Of a stretch of DNA of 64,000 nucleotides, positions 1 through 9,053 are shown piece by piece. Source of the DNA: Chitinophaga pinensis DSM 2588 (GTDB taxonomy: Bacteria; Bacteroidota; Bacteroidia; Chitinophagales; Chitinophagaceae); assembly GCF_000024005.1 (NCBI RefSeq), contig NC_013132.1, positions 1,854,001-1,918,000 of the forward strand. The letters are read 5' to 3'. The notes below the pieces were generated by a model. It had not been told where the DNA came from, made no database searches, and was given only the letters and a program-made list of their open reading frames with translations. Both the position numbers and the translations under genes were made by a program. How positions within the stretch are numbered: the stretch's first letter is position 1; each line of letters begins with the position of its first letter.

Positions 1-537
1 GTATTGTCTGTCAATAAAGAAGGGGGCTCTACGGTATCTGACTTCACAGTGACGACAAAAGACGCCAAAGGCGCCTCCCTGTCATCCGGCAAAGGAAAGT
101 TCAAATGCACCGGCGGAGAAATCATGATCGATATGAAAATGTCTCTGCCGAATATGCCGCAGCTGAAAGACATGAAGATGGAGTCAGACGGTAGCGCATT
201 TCTGAACTATCCCGCTACTTTGAAAGAAGGGCAGACCCTGCCGAATGGTTCATTTGAAATGAGCGGTAACGCTAATGGTATGGATATCAGTCTGCAATAC
301 CAGGTAACCGACCGTAAGGTAGCCGGTAAAGAGAAAATCACGACTGCCGGTGGCAGCTGGGAATGTTATAAGATCAATTATAAGATGAATCTCGGCCTGA
401 AAATGATGGCGATGAACATGCCGATAGAAATGAATGCAACAGAGTGGTTTGCACCGGGTTTTGGAGTAGTGAAGACGGCTACGTTTAAAGATGGTAATCC
501 GGTTGGACATATGGAGATCACGAGCTTTAAGAAGTAA
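1..537 (+). CDS. TapB/DUF3108-like protein, 5' end outside window
   Basis: The reading frame is open from the first base, so the true start lies upstream and only the C-terminal part (about 178 residues) is visible. The sequence is rich in Met, Lys and Gly and in alternating polar/hydrophobic strands, and it ends in a segment typical of the TapB/DUF3108-like beta proteins of Bacteroidota (WFAPGFGVVKTATFKDG). Those proteins are usually exported, but the N-terminus needed to see a signal peptide is missing. No catalytic residues are recognisable. A strong hairpin terminator lies about 90 bp after the stop. Family assignment is by resemblance only. Confidence 0.55.
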   Translation, partial: VLSVNKEGGSTVSDFTVTTKDAKGASLSSGKGKFKCTGGEIMIDMKMSLPNMPQLKDMKMESDGSAFLNYPATLKEGQTLPNGSFEMSGNANGMDISLQYQVTDRKVAGKEKITTAGGSWECYKINYKMNLGLKMMAMNMPIEMNATEWFAPGFGVVKTATFKDGNPVGHMEITSFKK

Positions 538-542
538 GATAT

Positions 543-585
543 CAATTAGGAATTAGGAATTAAGAATTAAGAATTATTAAGGAAT
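543..585. repeat. AT-rich 10-11 bp repeat block (copy 1)
   Basis: Tandem copies of an AATTAGG/AATTAAG unit lie just after the stop of the first gene. The same unit occurs in the opposite orientation at 680-712 and again at 9820-9855. Copy 1 and copy 2 are inverted relative to each other and flank the terminator hairpin at 629-661. Confidence 0.7.
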
Positions 586-628
586 TGACATCCAGTTAAA
601 GCAATTCTTATTCTAATAAATGGCAAAG

Positions 629-661
629 AAAAAGGCGTTCATTATCAATGAACGCCTTTTT
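629..661. terminator. Strong bidirectional hairpin terminator
   Basis: A perfect 15 bp stem (aaaaggcgttcatt core) with a 3 nt ATC loop, flanked by A and T runs. It lies between the convergent first gene and rfbD and can serve both strands. Confidence 0.85.
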
Positions 662-679
662 CTTTTGCGGAAGGAATTA

Positions 680-712
680 ATTATTCAATTCCTAATTCGT
701 AATTCCTAATTT
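680..712. repeat. AT-rich 10-11 bp repeat block (copy 2)
   Basis: Inverted copy of the block at 543-585 (units CAATTCCTAATT and GTAATTCCTAATT). It ends exactly against the stop codon of rfbD on the minus strand. Confidence 0.7.
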
Positions 713-1576
713 TTACAGCTGTTTAATACACTCCTTCAGGCTCTCTCTCCAATGAGGGATTTGAATACCAAAGGTTTCCTTTATTTTCTCCTTGTTCAGC
801 ACACTATATGCAGGTCTTTTGGCAGCTGTCGGATATTTGTCAGAAGTGATCGGTGCCACCGTGCAGGATGCATTGGTCAGTTCGCGGATCGCGACAGCAA
901 AATCATACCAGCTGGTTACCCCTTCATTGCTATAGTGGTATACGCCACCATATTCGCCAGGTATATCCCATACTTTGGTCAGCACGGTCAGTACTACTTT
1001 AGCCAGGTCTACTGCATAAGTAGGCGTGCCTGTCTGGTCAAATACGACGTTCAGACTTTCTTTTTCCTGCATCAGCTCACGCATACGTTTTACGAAGTTG
1101 GCGCCGAATTCGGAATACAGCCAGGAAGTACGCAGTACGATCGTAGCAGGGTTGAAGCCGATGGCAGCACCTTCACCACGCAGTTTGGAACTACCGTAAA
1201 TGCTGTTCGGACTGGCGTCATCTGTTTCTACATATGGCACATTCTGCTGGCCGTTGAATACGTAGTCGGTAGAGATGTGTACTAACTGCGTATTGTATTC
1301 AGCACAGATGGTAGCCAGGTTCAGCACTGCTTCAAAGTTCAGTTTGAAGGCGAATTCCTCGTCACTTTCGGCTTTATCCACAGCAGTATATGCTGCGCAG
1401 TTAACACAGGCATGTATTTCCTGCTGTGAGAAAAAATTGCGGACAGCTTCTTCACTGGTGATATCCAGTTCGTTGAAGTCTGTGTATACGAAGTTAAACC
1501 CCGGATAGTCCGCAGTTACTTTTTTAATTGCCTGTCCCAGCTGGCCATTGGCGCCGGTTATCAGAATATTTTTCAT
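713..1576 (-). CDS. rfbD: dTDP-4-dehydrorhamnose reductase
   Basis: This 287-residue SDR-family enzyme catalyses the last step of dTDP-L-rhamnose synthesis, the NAD(P)H-dependent reduction of dTDP-4-dehydro-L-rhamnose. An N-terminal Rossmann motif (TGANGQLG, residues 7-14), the STDYVF segment (102-107) and the YGSSK catalytic Tyr127/Lys131 pair are visible. It is the last gene of the minus-strand nucleotide-sugar operon. Its ATG overlaps the rfbC stop codon by one base, which implies translational coupling. The length is normal for the family. The product would feed rhamnose to surface polysaccharide or O-antigen assembly in the cytoplasm. Confidence 0.95.
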   Translation of the reverse strand: MKNILITGANGQLGQAIKKVTADYPGFNFVYTDFNELDITSEEAVRNFFSQQEIHACVNCAAYTAVDKAESDEEFAFKLNFEAVLNLATICAEYNTQLVHISTDYVFNGQQNVPYVETDDASPNSIYGSSKLRGEGAAIGFNPATIVLRTSWLYSEFGANFVKRMRELMQEKESLNVVFDQTGTPTYAVDLAKVVLTVLTKVWDIPGEYGGVYHYSNEGVTSWYDFAVAIRELTNASCTVAPITSDKYPTAAKRPAYSVLNKEKIKETFGIQIPHWRESLKECIKQL

Positions 1577-2142
1577 TACTTATCTGAATTGTAAACAAAG
1601 TTATGCGTGCAGTTTTCAAGCGTCGGTAGTATCACGTCTTTTTCTGATACCAGCGCATCTGTCAGACTAATACCCCAGTCGATGTTCAGGGCAGGATCAT
1701 TGTAAATGATACCACCTTCACTGGCTTTATGATAGAAGTTATCCACCTTGTACATCACTTCTGCGGTCTCACTCAGTACGGAATAGCCGTGGGCAAATCC
1801 TTTCGGTACCAGCAGCTGCTTTTTGTTTTCCGCACTCAGTTCGATGGTGAATACCTTACCGTAGGTTGGAGAGCCCTTGCGGATATCTACTGCTACGTCG
1901 ATAATACGACCTTCCAGGACTCTTACCAGTTTGGTCTGTGCATGTGGCTCCTGCTGGTAATGTAAACCTCTCAGTACGCCATAAGTGGACCTTGCCTGGT
2001 TATCCTGTACGAATTTCAGTTGCAGGCCCTGTTGCAGGAAAGCCTGTTCGCTGTAACTCTCAAAAAAATAGCCACGGTTATCGTTGAATACCCGTGGTTC
2101 ATATACTAACAGATCAGGGATCCCTGTTTCAGTAAAAGGCAT
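1576..2142 (-). CDS. rfbC: dTDP-4-dehydrorhamnose 3,5-epimerase
   Basis: A 188-residue cupin-fold epimerase that converts dTDP-4-dehydro-6-deoxy-D-glucose to the L-rhamno form. The catalytic His61 (in RGLHYQ) and Tyr131 (in EVMYKVDNF) are both present, along with the DNRGYFFESY and VPKGFAHGY segments. It starts 8 bp after the rfbB stop and overlaps rfbD by one base. The length matches the family. A gene for the first pathway enzyme, rfbA (glucose-1-phosphate thymidylyltransferase), is not in the window. Confidence 0.95.
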   Translation of the reverse strand: MPFTETGIPDLLVYEPRVFNDNRGYFFESYSEQAFLQQGLQLKFVQDNQARSTYGVLRGLHYQQEPHAQTKLVRVLEGRIIDVAVDIRKGSPTYGKVFTIELSAENKKQLLVPKGFAHGYSVLSETAEVMYKVDNFYHKASEGGIIYNDPALNIDWGISLTDALVSEKDVILPTLENCTHNFVYNSDK

Positions 2143-2150
2143 ATAGTTGA

Positions 2151-3206
2151 TTATCTCTTTTGATACTGGTCACTGTAATATTCCTGGTATGCGCCGCTGG
2201 TGACGTGGTCGAGCCATTCTTCGTTGGTAAGGTACCATTCAACGGTTTTTTCCAGGCCTTCTTCAAACTGAAGGGAAGGCGCCCAGCCCAGTTCTTTATT
2301 GAGTTTGGTAGCGTCAATGGCGTAACGGAGATCGTGTCCTGCGCGGTCTTTCACAAAAGTGATCAGTTGTGCGGAGGTACCCGGAGCACGGCCCAGTTTT
2401 TTATCCATGACAATGCACAGCAGGTTAATCAGATCGATGTTTTTCCATTCATTGAAACCACCGATGTTATAGGTTTCGCCCAAGCGGCCATTATGGAAAA
2501 TCGTGTCGATAGCCCGGGCGTGGTCTTCTACAAACAGCCAGTCGCGTACATTCTCACCTTTACCATATACAGGTACCGGCTTGTTATTTTTGATATTGTG
2601 GATCGCCAGCGGAATTAACTTTTCCGGGAAATGGTGTGATCCGTAGTTGTTGGAGCAGTTGGAGATGATCGCAGGCAGGTGATACGTGTGATAATATGCC
2701 ATCACGAAGTGATCGGAGCTTGCTTTGGATGCAGAATACGGAGAGCGGGGATCATAAGCGGTTTCCTCGGTAAAGAAACCTTCGTCGCCCAGACTGCCAT
2801 ATACTTCATCTGTAGATACATGGTAGAACAGTTTCCCTTCGTAATTGTCTTTCCAGTATTTGCGGGCTGCATTCAGCAGGGTAGCGGTACCCAATACGTT
2901 AGTTTTGATGAATGCCAGCGGGTCCATGATAGACCTGTCCACGTGGCTTTCTGCTGCCAGATGGATTACGCCATCAAAAGAGTAGGTTGTAAACAGTTCA
3001 TCTATGAATGCTTCATCCGTAATATCACCTTTCACAAAGGTATAATTGGACTTGTCCTTAATATCTTTGAGGTTTTCAAGATTGCCTGCATAAGTCAGCG
3101 CATCCAGATTGACAATCTGATAATGAGGGTACTTATTCACAAATAATCTCACGACATGGGAGCCTATAAAACCAGCGCCACCGGTGATGAGTATGGTGTT
3201 GTGCAT
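2151..3206 (-). CDS. rfbB: dTDP-glucose 4,6-dehydratase
   Basis: A 351-residue extended SDR enzyme that oxidises and dehydrates dTDP-glucose to dTDP-4-dehydro-6-deoxyglucose. The NAD-binding TGGAGFIG (residues 8-15), the catalytic STDEVYG block (131-137, with Asp133 and Glu134) and the YSASK Tyr157/Lys161 pair are all visible. It is third from the 3' end of the nucleotide-sugar operon. An 80 bp gap to the upstream gene contains a hairpin (3244-3275). The start ATG gives the usual MHNTILITGG N-terminus. Confidence 0.96.
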   Translation of the reverse strand: MHNTILITGGAGFIGSHVVRLFVNKYPHYQIVNLDALTYAGNLENLKDIKDKSNYTFVKGDITDEAFIDELFTTYSFDGVIHLAAESHVDRSIMDPLAFIKTNVLGTATLLNAARKYWKDNYEGKLFYHVSTDEVYGSLGDEGFFTEETAYDPRSPYSASKASSDHFVMAYYHTYHLPAIISNCSNNYGSHHFPEKLIPLAIHNIKNNKPVPVYGKGENVRDWLFVEDHARAIDTIFHNGRLGETYNIGGFNEWKNIDLINLLCIVMDKKLGRAPGTSAQLITFVKDRAGHDLRYAIDATKLNKELGWAPSLQFEEGLEKTVEWYLTNEEWLDHVTSGAYQEYYSDQYQKR

Positions 3207-3243
3207 AATGATTATTTAATTACAGACAATGTATAAATTGCAA

Positions 3244-3275
3244 ATGAACCACTGCTTTTAACGACAGTGGTTCAT
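3244..3275. other. Intra-operon hairpin between UDP-xylose synthase and rfbB
   Basis: Perfect 11 bp inverted repeat (ATGAACCACTG / CAGTGGTTCAT) with a 10 nt loop. On the minus strand no proper U-run follows, so it looks like an mRNA stability or partial attenuation element inside the operon rather than a full terminator. Confidence 0.55.
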
Positions 3276-3286
3276 GCAAAAACGAA

Positions 3287-4225
3287 TTATTTATTTAATG
3301 CTTCTTTGAAGTATTCATAAGTCACCTTCAGTCCTTCTTTCCTATCTACTTTCGGCGCCCATCCTAGCAGTTCCTGTGCCTTGGTGATATCTGGTTTTCG
3401 CTGCTTCGGATCATCTTTTGGAAGCGGTTGGAATACGATCTTCTGCTTGCTGTTGGTCAGTGCGAGAATTTCTTCTGCAAATTCCAGCAGGGTGATCTCC
3501 GAAGGGTTACCGATATTCACCGGCAGGTGGTAGTCGCTCAGTAATAAGCGGTAAATGCCGTCTACCAGGTCAGATACATAACAGAATGAACGGGTTTGAG
3601 AACCATCGCCAAAAACGGTCAGATCCTGACCCGTCAGCGCCTGGCTCATAAATGCAGGTAATGCACGACCGTCGTTGAGTCGCATACGCGGACCATAAGT
3701 GTTGAAGATCCTGATGATCCTGGTATCAACATTATGGAAGTTATGATATGCCATGGTGATAGACTCCATGAAGCGTTTTGCTTCGTCATATACACCACGC
3801 GGACCAACCGGGTTTACGTTACCCCAGTACTCTTCCGGCTGCGGATGTACGTTAGGGTCGCCATACACTTCAGAAGTGGATGCCACCAGGATGCGTGCCT
3901 TTTTTTCTTTGGCAAGACCCAGCAGATTGTGTGTACCGAGTGAACCTACCTTTAATGTCTGGATAGGCATTTTCAGATAGTCGATCGGACTTGCCGGTGA
4001 TGCAAAATGTAAGATGTAATCCAGGTCGCCTGGTACGTGTACAAATTTGCTTACATCATGGTGATAGTATTCAAATTCCGGTAAAGGAAAGAGATGTTCT
4101 ATGTTTTTGATATTGCCGGTCAGGAGATTATCCATTCCCACTACCCGATATCCTTCGGCGATGAAACGATCACAGAGGTGTGAACCCAGGAAGCCGGCTG
4201 CGCCGGTAATCAGAACTCTTTTCAT
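3287..4225 (-). CDS. UDP-glucuronate decarboxylase (UDP-xylose synthase)
   Basis: An SDR enzyme of about 312 residues that converts UDP-glucuronate to UDP-xylose. From the chosen start ([19 protein letters not shown]) the NAD-binding motif spans residues 6-14, the STSEVYGDP block 116-124 (with the decarboxylase Glu119) and YDEAK gives Tyr146/Lys150. The [11 protein letters not shown] and NTYGPRM segments are characteristic of UXS proteins. An ATG four codons upstream (4237) is also possible. It directly follows UDP-glucose dehydrogenase, whose product is its substrate, so the pair forms a UDP-glucose to UDP-xylose route. Confidence 0.92.
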   Translation of the reverse strand: MKRVLITGAAGFLGSHLCDRFIAEGYRVVGMDNLLTGNIKNIEHLFPLPEFEYYHHDVSKFVHVPGDLDYILHFASPASPIDYLKMPIQTLKVGSLGTHNLLGLAKEKKARILVASTSEVYGDPNVHPQPEEYWGNVNPVGPRGVYDEAKRFMESITMAYHNFHNVDTRIIRIFNTYGPRMRLNDGRALPAFMSQALTGQDLTVFGDGSQTRSFCYVSDLVDGIYRLLLSDYHLPVNIGNPSEITLLEFAEEILALTNSKQKIVFQPLPKDDPKQRKPDITKAQELLGWAPKVDRKEGLKVTYEYFKEALNK

Positions 4226-4255
4226 ATTAACAGGCATTGATAGGGGTGATGATAA

Positions 4256-5569
4256 TTAATTGTTTGTAGCCGCGCGTCCTACGCTTTCATAATGGTAGCC
4301 AAGTTCTTCCATCCTGAATACATCAAACAGGTTTCTTCCGTCGAATATGACCTTGTTTTTCAGCGTACTGCCGATTTTATCGAAATCAGGTGTTCTGAAC
4401 ACGCTCCATTCTGTGGCAATAATCAGTGCATCTGCATTCACCAGGCAATCGTACTGGTTAGTTGCATAAGTTACTTTATTACCGATCAGGCGTTCAACGT
4501 TGCTGCTTGCTTCCGGATCAAATACAGAAACGGTTGCTCCGGCAGCCACGAGTGCGTCGATCATATATAACGCCGGTGCTTCACGGATATCGTCTGTATT
4601 AGGTTTGAATGCCAGTCCCCACAGTGCGAAATGTTTGCCTTTCAGGTCATTGTTAAACCATGCGCTGATTTTCGGCATGAGGAACAGTTTCTGGCGCTCA
4701 TTCACGTCCATCACTGCATTCAGTATTTTGAAATCGTAGTCTGCATCTTCTGATGATTTCACCAGTGCCTGTACGTCTTTAGGGAAGCAGCTGCCGCCAT
4801 AACCGATACCAGGGAACAGGAAGCGTTTACCGATCCTGTCGTCACTACCTACGCCTCTGCGTACCATGTCAACGTCAGCGCCGAGTTTCTCACACAGGAT
4901 CGCTATTTCGTTCATGAAAGAGATCTTGGTAGCGAGGAATGAGTTCGCTGCGTATTTGGTCAGTTCAGCAGATTTTTCATCCATGAACAGGATCGGATTA
5001 CCCTGACGTACAAATGGAGCAAACAGGTCGCCCATTACTTTACGCGCTCTTTCAGAGCGCGTACCGATCACAACACGGTCAGGTTTCATAAAGTCGTCTA
5101 CTGCCACACCTTCACGCAGGAATTCCGGATTGGAAACTACGTCAAAAGGATGAGAACAGTTCTTTGCGATCGCCGCATGTACCAGTTCAGCGGTACCTAC
5201 CGGTACGGTACTTTTATCGATGATCACTTTATAATCAGTGATGATTTTACCCATATCATCCGCTACACGTAAAATGTAGGACAGATCAGCAGATCCGTCT
5301 TCTCCCGGAGGAGTAGGCAAGGCAAGGAATATAACATCTCCGTGGGCGACACCCTCCGCGAGACTTGTTGTGAAGTGTAAACGTCCTTCCTTCAGGTTAC
5401 GTTCGAACAGTTTTTCGAGTCCTGGTTCGTAAATGGTGATCTGTCCGTTGGAAAGTTTATTGACCTTGTTCACGTCGATGTCAACGCAGGTAACGTCATT
5501 GCCCGTTTCTGCAAAACAAGTGCCGGTCACTAGTCCCACGTAACCTGTGCCTACTACTGTAATTTTCAT
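4256..5569 (-). CDS. ugd: UDP-glucose 6-dehydrogenase
   Basis: A 437-residue enzyme that oxidises UDP-glucose twice to UDP-glucuronate with NAD. The N-terminal GTGYVG motif (7-12), the catalytic Cys261 in GYGGSCFPKD, the NPEFLREG segment (148-154) and the C-terminal domain (SVFDPEA, ALIIATEW, VIFDGRN) are all present. It overlaps the upstream aminotransferase by 4 bases (ATGA) and is followed by UDP-xylose synthase. Confidence 0.95.
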   Translation of the reverse strand: MKITVVGTGYVGLVTGTCFAETGNDVTCVDIDVNKVNKLSNGQITIYEPGLEKLFERNLKEGRLHFTTSLAEGVAHGDVIFLALPTPPGEDGSADLSYILRVADDMGKIITDYKVIIDKSTVPVGTAELVHAAIAKNCSHPFDVVSNPEFLREGVAVDDFMKPDRVVIGTRSERARKVMGDLFAPFVRQGNPILFMDEKSAELTKYAANSFLATKISFMNEIAILCEKLGADVDMVRRGVGSDDRIGKRFLFPGIGYGGSCFPKDVQALVKSSEDADYDFKILNAVMDVNERQKLFLMPKISAWFNNDLKGKHFALWGLAFKPNTDDIREAPALYMIDALVAAGATVSVFDPEASSNVERLIGNKVTYATNQYDCLVNADALIIATEWSVFRTPDFDKIGSTLKNKVIFDGRNLFDVFRMEELGYHYESVGRAATNN

Positions 5570-6705
5570 TTGGAGTTTTGATTTAAGAATGATTTAACTG
5601 AATCGATGATGTATTGGAGCTGATCTGCATCCATTTCAGTATGTATTGGTAAGGAAATGACCTTAGAAGTCAGGTCATCTGTAACAGGAAGATTGAAGGC
5701 AGCTCCGCCGAAGTCCTCGAACATTTTCTGGCGGTGTGCTGGTACAGGGTAGTAAATCATCGCAGGAACCCCTTTTTCCTGGAGGTATTGTTGTAACGCG
5801 TAACGATCTGCACCATTCAGTTGCAGGGTATATTGATGATACACATGATAACTGTTGCTCGCTCTGAATGGAGTAGTGATTTCAGGGATACCGGCAAATC
5901 CGGCATCATATGCATCAGCCACCGCACGGCGGGCTTTGATATATTCGTCCAGTAGCGGCAATTTGATATTGAGGACCACTGCCTGTAAGGTATCGAGACG
6001 GGAGTTTACACCTACTACATCATGATAGTAACGTGCTGATTGTCCGTGGTTGGCAACCATTCTGATTTTAGCAGCCAGCGCATCGTCATTGGTGAAGAGT
6101 GCCCCGCCATCTCCGTAACATCCCAGGTTCTTGGAAGGGAAGAAGGAAGTACAGCCTATCTGGCCGATGGCTCCCAACATCTTTTTGCTGCCATCAGCGA
6201 AGGTATAATGACCACCGATAGCTTGCGCATTGTCTTCAATAACAGGAATATTATATTTTCCGGAGATTGCCATGAGCGGTTCCATATCAGTCGCATGGCC
6301 GTACAGGTGCACCGGAACGATCGCCTTTGTTTTAGGGGTGATCGCTTTCTCTACCTGCTCAGGATCAAGACAGAACGTCTTTGGATCTACATCTACAAAC
6401 ACAGGTTTCAGACGTAACAATGCAATCACCTCTGCTGTCGCGATAAACGTAAAGGAAGGAGTAATCACTTCATCACCGGGAGCCAGATCTAATGCCATCA
6501 TCGCAATTTGCAGAGCGTCGGTACCATTGGCACAAGGAATCACATGTTTAACACCGAGGTAACTCTGCAGTGCATTGGTGAATTGTTGTACAGGTGCGCC
6601 ATTGATAAAAGCAGCATTTTCCAGCACTTCGGTCATCGCAGCGTCAACCTGCGGCTTTATTTTCAAGTATTGGCGTTTTAAATCCACCATTTGAATAGGA
6701 ACCAT
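5566..6705 (-). CDS. DegT/DnrJ/EryC1/StrS sugar aminotransferase
   Basis: A PLP-dependent enzyme of about 379 residues that transaminates a keto-sugar nucleotide. The chosen start gives MVPIQMVDLKRQYLKIKPQ; MVDLKRQY could also be the first residues (start 6690). The PLP lysine is Lys192 in FFPSKNLGCYGDGG, with the CANGTDAL phosphate-binding segment near 58-65 and the IEDNAQAIGG aspartate near 158. It is the first gene of the minus-strand operon, so the operon probably also supplies an amino sugar. The exact substrate cannot be told from sequence; no 3-oxidase or N-acetyltransferase partner is adjacent. Confidence 0.88.
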   Translation of the reverse strand: MVPIQMVDLKRQYLKIKPQVDAAMTEVLENAAFINGAPVQQFTNALQSYLGVKHVIPCANGTDALQIAMMALDLAPGDEVITPSFTFIATAEVIALLRLKPVFVDVDPKTFCLDPEQVEKAITPKTKAIVPVHLYGHATDMEPLMAISGKYNIPVIEDNAQAIGGHYTFADGSKKMLGAIGQIGCTSFFPSKNLGCYGDGGALFTNDDALAAKIRMVANHGQSARYYHDVVGVNSRLDTLQAVVLNIKLPLLDEYIKARRAVADAYDAGFAGIPEITTPFRASNSYHVYHQYTLQLNGADRYALQQYLQEKGVPAMIYYPVPAHRQKMFEDFGGAAFNLPVTDDLTSKVISLPIHTEMDADQLQYIIDSVKSFLNQNSK

Positions 6706-6735
6706 GAGTGGGATAGATATTTTGTTTAAAGTGAG

Positions 6736-6743
6736 CAAATTTA
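6736..6743 (-). promoter_or_regulatory. -7 box for the nucleotide-sugar operon
   Basis: Minus-strand TAAATTTG fits the Bacteroidota TAnnTTTG -7 consensus and lies about 31 bp before the aminotransferase ATG. No clear -33 TTTG is seen at the usual spacing. Confidence 0.4.
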
Positions 6744-6767
6744 CAAATTTTGACATAGGAAGGGCAG

Positions 6768-6775
6768 TATCTTTG
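6768..6775 (+). promoter_or_regulatory. -7 box for waaA
   Basis: TATCTTTG matches TAnnTTTG. A TTTTGACA lies only 15 bp upstream, a shorter gap than the usual 19. The box lies 36 bp before the preferred waaA ATG at 6812, which supports that start over the upstream 6704 ATG. Confidence 0.5.
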
Positions 6776-6811
6776 CGCCTGATCCAAAAAACAGTAAAAG
6801 TACGTTCAGGC

Positions 6812-8077
6812 ATGCCGGCAAGCACTATAATATATGATCTGGGAATAAGAGGTTACAGGGCTGCTGTAGGGCTGGCCGCCACTACAGGGAATGCCAAAGC
6901 CCGCCGCTGGGTGGATGGTCGCCGCAACTGGCGGCAATCCTTAGAACAGCACCTGCCCGTAGGCGGTCCCATCGTTTGGATACATGCCGCCTCCCTGGGA
7001 GAATTTGAACAGGGGCGCCCCGTCCTGGAAGCCATCCGGCAGGAATACCCCGGTTGCAAAATACTGCTGACCTTCTTTTCCCCTTCAGGATATGAGGTCC
7101 GTAAAGACTATCCGGGCGCTGATCACGTATGCTATTTACCGTTGGATACCCGGCAGAATGCCCGGGATTTTATCAGACTGGTCAGACCGTCACTGGCCAT
7201 TTTTATTAAATATGAGTTCTGGTACCATATGCTGACCGCCCTGCACAGGGAAAAAGTGCCGGTGCTGCTGGTATCGGGTATATTCAGGCCCGGACAACTG
7301 TTTTTTAAGCCATATGGCGGCATGTTCCGCCGTTTGCTGCAACAGCTGACCTACATTTTTGTGCAGAATAAGGAATCCGTACAATTGCTGGAACAGGCAG
7401 GCATTGCGAATGTAGCCCTGGCCGGCGATACCCGCTTTGACAGGGTATGGGCCTTACAGGAAGAGAACAGAGAGGTACCCGGTATCGCTGCGTTTATAGG
7501 TACGCGGCAGGCAATTATTGCCGGCAGTACCTGGGAAGAGGATGAAACCTTACTGGCCGACTGGTGGAAAAAACAGTCCCGGGAAGGCCGTTGCCTGATC
7601 ATTGCACCACATGAAATAGAGTCCGCCCATATCAATAAACTGCTGGCACTGTTTCCAGCGGCTATACCTTATACTGATTGGGTGAAACAACCCGGAAAAG
7701 AGGGAAAAGTCTTGCTGATAGATAATGTGGGAATGTTGTCGGCGCTATATCGTTATGCCACTGTCACCTATGTGGGCGGCGGCTTTGGAAAAGACGGTAT
7801 TCATAATATACTGGAACCCGCCACTTATGGGAAACCGGTGGTATTCGGCCCCATATTCCATAAATTTCCTGAAGCGGCAGCATTGATTGCGGCCGGTGGT
7901 GGCATCAGTATTCATGATCTGCAAACCCTTGATGTACAGTTGGAGAAACTCCTGCAGGACAATGATTCCTGTTTGCATACAGGAGCACAGGCAAAAAAAT
8001 ATGTTGCTGATAATAAAGGCGCTACCGGTAAGGTACTACGCTATATTCAGGAAAAACGCTTCTTAACAAGGTTGTAG
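6812..8077 (+). CDS. waaA: 3-deoxy-D-manno-octulosonic acid transferase
   Basis: A GT30-type glycosyltransferase of about 421 residues that adds Kdo to lipid A precursor at the inner membrane. Visible family landmarks are WIHAASLGEFEQGRP (catalytic-base Glu region), the LLTFFSPSGYEVRKDYP segment, LAIFIKYEFWYH, IAGSTWEEDE, LIIAPHE and the donor-site VGGGFGKDGIHNILEPATYGKPV block. The longer reading frame from 6704 would add 36 residues upstream of a promoter-like box and not typical of the family, so the ATG at 6812 is preferred. It is divergent from the nucleotide-sugar operon and its last 31 bases overlap the convergent next gene. Confidence 0.93.
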   Translation: MPASTIIYDLGIRGYRAAVGLAATTGNAKARRWVDGRRNWRQSLEQHLPVGGPIVWIHAASLGEFEQGRPVLEAIRQEYPGCKILLTFFSPSGYEVRKDYPGADHVCYLPLDTRQNARDFIRLVRPSLAIFIKYEFWYHMLTALHREKVPVLLVSGIFRPGQLFFKPYGGMFRRLLQQLTYIFVQNKESVQLLEQAGIANVALAGDTRFDRVWALQEENREVPGIAAFIGTRQAIIAGSTWEEDETLLADWWKKQSREGRCLIIAPHEIESAHINKLLALFPAAIPYTDWVKQPGKEGKVLLIDNVGMLSALYRYATVTYVGGGFGKDGIHNILEPATYGKPVVFGPIFHKFPEAAALIAAGGGISIHDLQTLDVQLEKLLQDNDSCLHTGAQAKKYVADNKGATGKVLRYIQEKRFLTRL

Positions 8078-8925
8078 AATTGTCTTACAGTACGGTTTTC
8101 GTCATCCCATCCCTGGCGGATCTTCAGTTCTCTTTCTATCCAGTATTCAGCTTCCTGTAAAGAATGTAATTCATTGATCGTCCTTACAGAACGTTCATAG
8201 GTATCCACATCCCCACGGAATAATTCCTGGATAAACTGAAACTTGTCATTGATGCCGATGGCCTGACGCAGATCCTTCACAGGCATATCTCCCAGTCTGT
8301 CTGCCACCTCAGCATGACTCTGCCGCCAGCGGTCATTCAGGGAAGTCGAACTCTGAGCTACCAGCTGATTCAGCTCTTTCAGCTCCTTGCGTACACCATT
8401 GGTTTCAGGCTTATATGCCTTTTCTCCGTTTCCGTTGACTACGGGAGCAGTCGCCGGAGTTACCTGTTGCTGAGATTGGGAGTTACCATATATCGTGATG
8501 AAAGCTGGTTTCCTTTCTTCTGGTATTGCTTCAGATTTGGGAGCAGGCATTGGCTCAACCGGTTTGGGCATAGACGTATGATGACGCGGTAAAGTCAACG
8601 TAGATGCGGCAGCTGGAGCAGCTGCGGGTACTGGAACGGGTTGTGGGCGTTCTTCCTGTACAATTGGTTCGGGTGATGTCGCTACAGGTGTTTCTACTGT
8701 AATAGTGGCCGGACCTGTTCCTGTGGTAAGCGGAGCTGTCGGGAGAATCACGGCTATATGGCGATCCTGTTTTTTCTGTTGTGCGCGTTCCTGCTCTCTT
8801 TCCAGGGTTCTTGCGTGCAGAATTTCAGCCTGCAGCAGTTGCACATAGTAAGAAATGGACTGTAAGCCAGCATTTGAATTCTTTAGTTCCTGTAACTTAT
8901 CAATTAATGCACTTATTTTTTCCAT
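8047..8925 (-). CDS. Conserved Bacteroidota protein, proline-rich linker, unknown function
   Basis: About 292 residues in three parts: an N-terminal helical/coiled-coil region (MEKISALIDKLQELKNS to about residue 60), a low-complexity Pro/Ala/Thr/Val-rich linker (about 60-175), and a well-ordered C-terminal region (about 190-292) with DLRQAIGINDKFQFIQELF and a closing FYNLVKKRF. I recognise the C-terminal region as one that recurs in Bacteroidota hypothetical proteins, but I know no function for it. No signal peptide is seen. An upstream ATG at 8964 is less likely because it adds an unrelated hydrophobic stretch. The 3' end overlaps waaA by 31 bp. Confidence 0.75.
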   Translation of the reverse strand: MEKISALIDKLQELKNSNAGLQSISYYVQLLQAEILHARTLEREQERAQQKKQDRHIAVILPTAPLTTGTGPATITVETPVATSPEPIVQEERPQPVPVPAAAPAAASTLTLPRHHTSMPKPVEPMPAPKSEAIPEERKPAFITIYGNSQSQQQVTPATAPVVNGNGEKAYKPETNGVRKELKELNQLVAQSSTSLNDRWRQSHAEVADRLGDMPVKDLRQAIGINDKFQFIQELFRGDVDTYERSVRTINELHSLQEAEYWIERELKIRQGWDDENRTVRQFYNLVKKRFS

Positions 8926-9053
8926 AGCAGTAAAAAAATAAATTGAAAGCAAAATGCGTTCCATGCCTTAATTGTTAACGCGATATGGGGGAATTTATTT
9001 TATTTGCATAAAGTTAGAGCTTTTTAATTACTTGTAAATCAAAATACTAAGAT

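Noticed and set aside
3244..3275. Full terminator inside the nucleotide-sugar operon
   Set aside because: No U-run follows on the transcribed strand and the flanking genes belong to one pathway.
8115..8310. Possible coding on the plus strand across the proline-rich protein gene
   Set aside because: The minus-strand gene has a conserved C-terminal domain and a sensible start; the opposite frames show no known motifs.
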